From NCBI GenBank assembly GCA_001465935.1, contig LNKV01000002.1, positions 124,001 to 188,000 of the forward strand: a stretch of 64,000 nt of DNA, read 5' to 3'. This document shows, piece after piece, positions 56,103 to 64,000 of the stretch. This DNA is from Clarireedia homoeocarpa. Lineage: Eukaryota; Ascomycota; Leotiomycetes; Helotiales; Rutstroemiaceae. A model generated the notes under the pieces. It ran no database searches and was not told where the DNA came from. It worked only from the letters and a program-made list of their open reading frames with translations. Made by a program: the position numbers and the translations under genes. Each line of letters opens with the position of its first letter. Within the stretch, counting starts at the first letter, position 1.

Positions 56103-59100
56103 TTACCAGCCTCTGCGGCTGCCCCTCCTACTACTTGATACCGAATCACCACCCCTGTTTGTTTCAATCCCACTCCTATCACTCGCTCCCACGCCACTTC
56201 CTCCGCGGGGATCGTCTATGCTTTTTCGTGAGAGTTCTCGCCCAATCTCACTCATGTCGAACAGTAATGGCTCATCATCGGCTTCAAACGTCCCTGTATT
56301 CCTACCGAAACTATACCTGCCACCACCAGCTCTTTCGCTCCCACTTCCGCTACCTCTCTCTAGTAGACTGGAGTAAGAACCCGTTTGTGGAGGAGTCACA
56401 CCTCGTCCGCCAGTCCGGCCAAGTCGCGGTCGGTACGGCGAATTCACAGGACCAGGTCCACTAAGGCGAGAAACTTGAGGTACTTCCGGTTCCTGGGCGT
56501 CTAAGGGCGACGAAGGCTGTCGAGACATCGCAGTAGAGGCTTCAGAGATATGCGGTGCGGGTTGTAGTAAGCGAGAGGGTGATTGTGAATTGGAGGATGC
56601 TACATCATCTGATGTTGGCCCAATACCTAGAAGTGCACTCAGGCTCGGTGGCTCCCGATCATCAGCCCCTAAGCTTATACTTCTGTGTACACCGAAGGGA
56701 AGATCGCCCAAATCGTCCTCAACTGCGAGTGCCCTATGCTGCTGAGCAACAGAACTTGATCTCCTGTTATGAGGGTAGTATGGTCTCGGGGAAGTGGGAA
56801 TATCAATTGCGTTTGTACCGAGATCATTGGACTGATCATCATCTGCAACATCCTGCAATCTCGACTCGGCAGTTCTGCTTCGCTGAGGGGCTCTTCTTGG
56901 CTGGTCATACTCGACTATGGAATTTGCACTCAGACGTGAGGGAATCGCTGGTGTGTGGGGAGTATGTGGTGATATAGGCTTTCCCGGCGAGGATGAAGTA
57001 GATATAGAAGTCGCGGCTACCATTGGCGGTACGCCCGACAACTGTCGACTTGATGAGCTTGAAGATCGCTGTAGCATAGCTGATGATGACATGGATTCTG
57101 TAAGAGCATTGTGAGAGTCACGCATTGACTGGAACTTTGATAATTGGGCACTGGCCCGTTTCTTGGATGATTCACCCGAAGGCTCGAAGCTCTGTAAAGT
57201 CTTCTTACTGTCAAGAAGCTTTAAAAACTCTGAGATGTTATCGTCATCCGTTTGTAACGAACCGGAGCTTCCACCTCCCTCTGCCAAAATGCCGGATCCA
57301 GGCTGTACAGAAGATGACAGACTCTGCTTTCCACTGCTCCCTTGATCTTCGTCGACCAACCTGCTAGCACCCCCATATGAAGACCGGCCACGACGATGTG
57401 TAAAGCTACTGCTATATCTGCTAATCGGTGCAGGCTTAGGCGAACTTGATGCAGATGAAGGGATGATATTATCGGATGATACCGGCCCTCCTCGTAGAGT
57501 AGCCGGCATCCCGGCCGTCAAAGATGAGCGGTTTCTGGCTTGCGCCAATGCGCCGCTGATCCCCGAGGCTCGAGGTAGGGACCCTGGCGATGGCGGAGGA
57601 AGCACTTCACCTCCAGCATAGGCGGCACGACTAGGTGAAGAAGATAAGGACCCAGCCTTGAATGGCTGGAATGAGAGTGAAGGCCTCCTCACCATTGCGA
57701 TGCCCTCCAACGATTTGAGTGAGCCCTTTGAAACCTGCAAAGGACGAGCGTGGGGTAATGAGCCGACAGGTGGCGAGCTTGTGTCTGAACCAATGGGTCT
57801 CTGTGCTCTTAGAGCAGAGATAGGGCTTTCACCCCTTAAGGGAGCATTTCCATGGAATGTCGACAAGCTTCCATATGTTTGTACAGGTTCGGAATCATCT
57901 TCAAGTTGCTTGTGCGCAGGTAGTGATCCTATTTCAGCTTGCTTGGTTGATCGACGTCGAAGCAGGTCGCCTCGAGCGGCTAACGAGGGTTGGAAAAATT
58001 GTTCATCTGCACCCATGAACCTTGAGCTGAGGAGAGATTCAGAATCGTCAACACGAAAGTTACAATCATTTCGATACGACACTTCAGCAGAAAATTGGCC
58101 AGCTGGCGTGTCGGTGGTACCAAGAAGGTAATCTGAGGTGACCGGCCCATTACTATCATATAAAGGCTGCGTTAGGCCATCATATCGACGTGGTTGGACA
58201 TCACCAGTTGTTATGCGGCAATTGACCCTTAGTGGGCCATTTGCTGATCCACCTTTCGTCAGACCCTTTACGAATTTGGAGGGCGGCACAATTTTCGCGG
58301 TTGAATACAGCGAGCGGAAGAATACAATGCACTTTTTGTAGACAGTGGGTAGCGTTGACTTAAAGTCCGATGGCCGCTCTTCGGAACTGTCTTTGAGCTC
58401 GATTCTCCAACGTTCCAGTATGACTTCGCTACGTCCATCATTTGAACCACTAGAATTACTCAGAGCATCCAAGACGTCCCACCGTTTTCCATGATCATCC
58501 ACAATGACCAATCTCTGACTGTTGGTTAAGGCCGAAGTATCGAGGTACGTTTCTATTATCAATGGAGGTGGTCGATTTTGGAATCCGCCGCAAGTCCTCC
58601 ATATGCTGAGCTCGTCTCGAAAGGCATCGGAATCGTCTGTCTCGATTTGGAACTGATAAGATGGCAAACAAGGTTAGTGAATGCAGGGGATTGAAACAAG
58701 AGGTTTGGAGGACGGCAGTGTACCCATTTGTTAACTTTCTTGACTCCATCCTTGTTCAAGATCACTGGAAGGGTTAACCTCGACTGTAGCAGGACAATTG
58801 CAGATTTGGTGTAGAAGTTCTAGAATAGATCCAAGTCAGCAGTGTTTCAAGTATCTGCAGCTGCAGATGATGGCCGAATAGAACTGACCTGTATGATTTG
58901 GTCTAACTTCTTGACCGCCTCTCGGCTTGGACCAGTGGATGGCAAGACTCCACCATCTCCACTACCGTCGTCAACCTCGTTGTAATGTGGCATATCTGAA
59001 TATGATCTTGAGTGGCCCGTTCGACTTTCTTCTCTGGGGTTATTCGTTCGAGTTGGGTTCGTTCTTGGTGATGAGGCGGGTGAGGCCGAGACGGGCGAAG

Positions 59101-59119
59101 GTCGAGGGTGCTGATGCAT
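56103..59119 (-). CDS. ATG13: Autophagy-related protein 13
   Basis: ATG13 is the TORC1-regulated scaffold of the Atg1 kinase complex that starts autophagosome formation. Three exons on the minus strand, 59119-58889, 58819-58724 and 58652-56103, total 2877 nt (958 residues), with introns of 69 and 71 nt. After a Ser/Pro-rich N-terminal extension the HORMA domain begins at about residue 65 (SREAVKKLDQIIQ, then NFYTKSAIVLLQSRLTLPVI) and runs to roughly 330. It includes VDDHGKRWDVLDAL, SEVILERWRIEL, LPTVYKKCIVFFRSLY and CNFRVDDSESLLSSRF. The remaining ~600 residues are Ser/Pro-rich and disordered, as in all fungal ATG13, and include an Atg1-binding-type segment near DDDNISEFLKLLDSKK. Dense Ser/Thr sites suit regulation by TORC1/PKA phosphorylation. 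The protein ends in a basic SRRGSRRGW. Start and junctions are well supported. Confidence 0.95.
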
Positions 59120-62100
59120 TTTATGTTAATTGCTGACGCGGATGTTGAATCGTAGCAAGCTGTCGCCTCCGAGCAGCAGATGCAGGATGCGCTGGTATTT
59201 GCTGGAAGGTGATCCTCGTACCAAAAAAAGGTCTCATACAGCAGTCGTAAAGTTCTAGATGGTGAATAAAGCGGTTCCGAGATACCACATAAGTTGGGCA
59301 TCCATCGTAGTATGAATTATGTGATTTATTCCCGGATAGCTATTGATTTTGATTTGGAGTCGTCAAATGGGCGATTTGAGAGTCGCGAGGGTGTGGAGGA
59401 CCGCTGCGGTTGCCTCCCAAAGGGTAGAGAGGAGAGGAGAGGGTACTTCGGGGACGCCTTTCGAGTGGATACCCTTTCACGCAAGCATCTTTACGATAGG
59501 CTTTGGCAAGGCTGGACAATGGCTGTGGATTTGATTAAGTATAGAGCGATACGTCTTGCAACGGGAGAAGTCTTTGAAAGGGTTGAATTGGAAAAGTGAT
59601 GGTTTGTTGCGTGGTTGATGAAAGTTGGAATTATTGCGCAAGAATAGTTGGGATGGGATAAGACTGGGTGGTGAGGCTTGTGCGAGTACCGGTATGCGTA
59701 AGGTTATGAAATGAAGCTTCGATCAGAGGGAGAGTCATTCTCATGCAGGCCCTGGCTCCTTTGAATGGATGGGGAGGGTGGATAAGGAAGGGTAGGTTAG
59801 CCAACCTCGTGTCTCGTGATTCAAGAGCGCTTATCACCAATACCGGTTTCAAACCATGGCCAGTCCGTGGGAAATGCGATATAAGAAGAAGGAGTGAAGG
59901 GATATGTGAAGATATATGTGAAGATATATCTTTTTCTTCGTTCTTCGACACCTATCGAGTCACCTTTACACAGAGTCCGGTACTTGGAGCTTTCGAGCTT
60001 ATTTATGCGCTACATTCGTTCCGTAACCGTAACACAAAGTTCTTGTCGTGCTCGATGCCGATACCGATACCGATAAGAATCGCTGCTGAGTCAGCAATCC
60101 GCGCGATAAGAAAACAAACTGTCACCCGAGAAACAATCGACACATTTTTACTCATTACTATCTGGACCTAGCAACCACAACCACACCGCAGCCCCCGAAA
60201 ATGTTATGTAACTCACGCGATTCCAACAGTCCTTCCACACCTCCGCCTTGGATGTTATTCCCGGATTGTGTGTTAGTCTTGCTATTATTATTCATTATTC
60301 AAATTAGAAGGTCCCACGCGACTTAACCGGTCCACTGTATGAAGTAGAGTGGCTGACGTCGGCCACTCGAGGTGCTGGAGAGCGCATTCTGGATGCATTC
60401 AAAATCGCGTTGTAGTTGTGCTTAACTGGAGCTCTACAACTTGAAACCGCAAGTACTTTAGTGCAAAGCAACCTCCGGTGCACTGATCGTTGCTGAGTGC
60501 GAGTTTTGCAGGTTGCAGCGCTCCAGTTTTTCTGAATCTTTTCACCTCCAATGTGTCATTGGACAATCGCCCAAACCTTCAAAAAGCTACTTGCATGAAT
60601 ATATATGCAGGTCGAGCTGGAGTTGTGCCTATGAAGTTCAAAGGGATAGCTAGGCAGTCTTCGAGGTCCTGCCCGTCTCCATTTCACATCCACTTTGGTC
60701 TGACACCTACATGCACTGCCTCGAGGGCCTGCCAGTTCAGAGTTCAAAACATATCCTACTTCCTCTACGGGGATGATGGCACGCAGAGTTACCAAGGGGG
60801 AGGGGTAGGCTTTCAATTTGGCACACACGACCCCCAAATGCTCTCGTCCGTTGACCGAGTCACCGGCTAAGCGTCCGATGACTTCCGATTTGGTACAGAT
60901 ATGGAATATGGAAGCTGCAACTAACTTTAGTGGTTATCACACGAAATAGGTCCGATCAGTTGATACAGCATTGTTTCGCCAAGGTCGTCGACCATCAAAA
61001 ATCGCCTGTTATACTTGTAGTAAAGTGATAGAATAGGATAGCCTCATGTCCCGTCCCAAAGGGTTGTCGCTCTCTGCCGCCTAGAAATTCCATGTAGCCG
61101 ATTACCACAATCGAACAATATGGGCGAGCATAGATACTGCGGGGGCTATACGAATCGGTGAGCCGTACTTGTTCCTGCTGCGTACTCTACGCAAATAGTC
61201 TTAGAGTCTCAGAGTCTCTCTCCATGAAGTAGAAGCGCCAACTGCTCAAGTGTGTCGGTCTAGCTATCTAGCTTATACCGCGCCACAGTTCTAGCTGAGC
61301 CACATACATCATGACCTCGAGAACTCAACATGCGGGACAATATGGATACCAGTCTGGACAACTCAATCTCTCGTTCCTGTCAGTATACGCCTACTCAGAA
61401 GAATATTCGGACTGACGATATCGTTCTCTCCCCGGATCTCTTTCTCGTCTCCGGGTCTTACTGCAAGCCAATATTTCATAAACGCAAGATGCAGCCTTTA
61501 TGCAAGACTATTGCTGATTGGCGGGCTGTCTTCGTCGTCGATTCACACTTGAGGTTAACTGATAAGGCTTATTTTCTATTGAAACCATCTCTACTGGTAT
61601 GTCGCACGACTCCTACACATTTTTACGTGTCAATATGAGGAGATGCCATCGCAGCATTTACCTGGACACTGGAATATGAATTGGAAGCTGCAAAACGACT
61701 TTCATCTTGTCAATGAGTTCCCCTTTCACAAGATGCTACTTTCTGTCGGGCGTTTATCATGATATTTACTGGTTTAAAATTCAAGGCCTCTAAGCAAATC
61801 CCGTCCAATGCCTAATGACCACGGCATTCCTATTTGAGAAGGTACCACGATTCATCGCAATGTTGGCCGGCTCTTCCTCTGATGCAACTGGTCAAACTGG
61901 ACGACTAAGGAAGCTTAGGACTATTTCTCTTATCAAGCTTCATAGGAAATGGTTGTGTTTCGGTCCTCGCTTGGGAGCTAACTAGCAAACATATGATATC
62001 TCCGGTGCTTATGCTTGTCTGCGAGATCAAGGCAAGAGATAATTTGATGTCGGAGCATGGCCAGCACGGCCCATGCCGTTGATTGATAGAAATCCTGTCT

Positions 62101-63221
62101 AATACCGGTCTCCACGTCAGTCATCCAAGCATGCGACTATCTTGTCAACTTTGGTTTCCAAAGATGCAGCCCCAAACCCACCTCATGTCATATCCAATGG
62201 ATATTGAAAACAGCTAACGGGAGCATCACCTGACCATACCTTATCCGATACAGGACCTCATGACGCATGGTCTCCTGAATAAAATTTCCAGTCACTCCCG
62301 ATCACGAAACTTTGTGATAGTCTCTCTCTAATCGTTCCTCAGTAATAGAGCACAGGTAGATGAGGACTTGCTTCGGGCTCCTCACTGGGAACCAGAAAAA
62401 GCTGATGAAAGAACCCGTCAGTCCCATCCCATGCACGGATTCTCTACCAGTGTAGTCATATTGCAGAATCCACCAGAATCTGCCACCTAAAGGGGACCCG
62501 CAACGTGGCTTTTTGTAGCTCAATCAGTTACTGGGGGGCATTTGTTCCCTTGGAATTTAATACTTCTCCGACGACAGTTTGCTGCTTTACATGCTTGCAT
62601 GCTTGCATGCTTGCACAATCTGTGAATGACTTCCTAACAAGCTGTGCATGACCGACAACTCGTTCTTGTATGCACCAAGTATTCATGCATCACAATAACT
62701 GCATAGTTGCAGCCTTGTGCTGATGTTGCGTCTAGGCTACATAAAAAGCATTGACAATGACTAGATAGTGCCAGGTACCTACTAGGCAGCTTCGTGCAGC
62801 AAAGTGGGGAAAATTCTGCCTTAGCATTCAAGAAGTTTCGACTACGGCACCAAGGAGGGTCACAGCTTTTTAAGTACCTATCAATATTCAAGACAACGGC
62901 AGTCCTTATGGATTAACCCCGAGAGTCATATTAATAACGCATTGTTGTTTAATTAATTTTTATTATTTGTTAGACCATAGTTCTATAGCGTGGAAAGATA
63001 TAAATGTTAAGGACAATCGCGCTGATGGTGGAGTTCAAGAGATAATCTTCGCGAGAGGCATCCTCACTGAGTTTAATACGTTCAGGCAATCAGATAGCCC
63101 TTGCTATTGAGGTTTAAATGAGCGGCTTTCAGTATCAAAGAATGATTTATGATTAAAAGCAATGTCTGCAGGAAGAAGAGCTTGATTAAAATGGTGGTTT
63201 GAATAAGAAGTCAGTCCAGCC
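59120..63221. other. 4-kb gene-poor region
   Basis: Promoter of ATG13 at the left. Frames such as 60490-60870 (+), 61330-61638 (+) and 62302-62523 (-) show no domains, no conserved-looking composition and no splice partners, and are not called. A GCATGCTT repeat sits at 62590-62615. AT-rich near 62940. Confidence 0.5.
62590..62615. repeat. GCATGCTT octanucleotide repeat
   Basis: Three perfect units of ATGCTTGC, each containing the palindrome GCATGC. Confidence 0.9.
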
Positions 63222-64000
63222 TCAAAAAGTCTTCGAAATCTTCTTGCTTAGCGATCTATTCCGTTCCGTTAGCCACTTCCCCCTACGGATTTCTCTATTG
63301 AGTTTTGATCTTTCCGCCTCCTTAAATGCATATTCGCACTTCATCACATGCAACTCTCGAGGATCGAAACATATATCAAAAGACAGCTTGCAATACTTAC
63401 AGCTGAATCTTTCGTCAACTTGCTCTGTCCCTCGTTCAGGTCCCAAGGTGTACTGTATAATTTCTTCGTGCTCTTGACCTGCCGCGAATGGACTGTAGAG
63501 TGAAGCGCAGGTGCTGCTTGCATGGTCGGATTCGTCCGCTGCAAAGGGTCCCTCGCTCAGCTCCTCGAGCCATTTGTGAAGCCATTCTCGGTGCATCTTC
63601 TCAGTCACTCTCTGATCCTCCTTCTCTTCGGATTGCATGAGGCTGGAAAATGGACCGGGATATTCATCCTCGATGATGGCTGAGCTCTGTTGTTGCCCGT
63701 AGTATAGGAACTGTGTGGCTACTTCGCTGGCGTCTGCTTCGGGAATTCTGGTGTATACTTGAGGAGAAATATATTCATACTCTTGAAGTTGTGGCCATTC
63801 AATAGCTCTAGTTGTTTCACCTTCTGGTTGCTGCGGTTGAGTTTGTTTTGCGACGGCTTGAGCTTCTTTCAGTTTACCACCAAAATGACCAATGCTCCAA
63901 CGATTGTGCTGAAGGTAATGCAAAGACTTCTCCAAACAGCCCTTCAAACCAATGGGAACACGAATATCCTTTTGGACCTGATCTACTTCTGGCATAATCA
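63222..64000 (-). CDS. C2HC zinc-finger protein, N-terminus may lie beyond the window
   Basis: The frame ends at a stop at 63222 and contains an ATG at 63995, giving 257 visible residues. There is no stop between that ATG and the right edge, so the gene may extend further. A single finger CKYCKLSFDICFDPRELHVM-KC with C199, C202, H216 and C220 (numbered from the ATG at 63995) has C-x2-C-x13-H-x3-C spacing, a plausible zinc ligand set. The rest is hydrophilic: a Gln/Pro segment, an acidic middle (IIEDEYPGPFSSLMQSEEKE) and a basic helical C-terminus (AERSKLNREIRRGKWLTERN). No signal peptide or membrane segment is visible. A nucleic-acid-binding or protein-interaction role is possible. I do not recognise the family. 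Confidence 0.55.
   Translation of the reverse strand, partial: IMPEVDQVQKDIRVPIGLKGCLEKSLHYLQHNRWSIGHFGGKLKEAQAVAKQTQPQQPEGETTRAIEWPQLQEYEYISPQVYTRIPEADASEVATQFLYYGQQQSSAIIEDEYPGPFSSLMQSEEKEDQRVTEKMHREWLHKWLEELSEGPFAADESDHASSTCASLYSPFAAGQEHEEIIQYTLGPERGTEQVDERFSCKYCKLSFDICFDPRELHVMKCEYAFKEAERSKLNREIRRGKWLTERNRSLSKKISKTF

Noticed and set aside
60490..62523. Frames of 126, 102 and 73 codons
   Set aside because: No motif, no splice partner and inconsistent strand. Could be relics, but unsupported.

Overview
The window looks like nuclear DNA of a filamentous ascomycete. The genes are split by many short introns (mostly 50-140 nt) with GT-AG ends and CTAAC/CTAAT branch sites. Recognisable genes encode fungal housekeeping proteins: argininosuccinate synthase, REI1, HSE1, ATG13, a Zds1-type protein, a Slm1-type protein and a HECT ligase. 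There are no operons, and the intergenic regions are long and rich in microsatellites. A Leotiomycete (Botrytis/Sclerotinia relatives) is my guess from the style of the proteins; it was not tested.

Layout. 0-6 kb: an edge-truncated single-pass membrane protein (-), an alpha/beta-hydrolase-like gene (+) and a small secreted cysteine-rich protein with one intron (-). About 7.2-14.3 kb is an AT-rich, gene-poor accessory island. It holds a 704-bp MITE-like element with 37-bp terminal inverted repeats, a second quasi-palindrome, a broken patatin-like phospholipase N-terminus, a 141-bp tandem repeat and an isolated, intronless, GC-rich 681-codon gene of unknown function. 14.8-15.2 kb: a small GPI-anchor-like surface protein (+).

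16.8-29.1 kb is a dense housekeeping block: ARG1 (+, 11 exons including 8-nt and 10-nt micro-exons), an AZUL/HECT ubiquitin ligase (-) convergent with it, REI1 (+) divergent from the ligase, and a conserved-looking zinc-finger/coiled-coil protein (+). 29.1-37.3 kb holds an MFS sugar transporter (-) among long, strand-asymmetric, microsatellite-rich non-coding DNA and two weak gene candidates.

37.3-59.1 kb: a Slm1-type PH-domain protein (-), a secreted GH78 alpha-L-rhamnosidase (-), a Zds1-type protein (+), HSE1 (+), an incompletely resolved gene (-), mitochondrial hydroxyacid-oxoacid transhydrogenase (-) and ATG13 (-). 59.1-63.2 kb looks empty. The right edge carries the end of a C2HC zinc-finger protein (-).

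Functional themes are inferences. The rhamnosidase and the sugar transporter, 6-8 kb apart on the same strand, fit plant cell-wall sugar use. SLM1, ZDS1, ATG13 and HSE1 are all signalling/membrane-trafficking factors, but they form no biosynthetic cluster. Splice models for ARG1, the HECT ligase, REI1, the zinc-finger/coiled-coil protein, the sugar transporter, SLM1, GH78, ZDS1, HSE1, the transhydrogenase, ATG13 and the two small secreted/surface proteins were joined by hand and each closes as an exact multiple of three. All of them need transcript confirmation.
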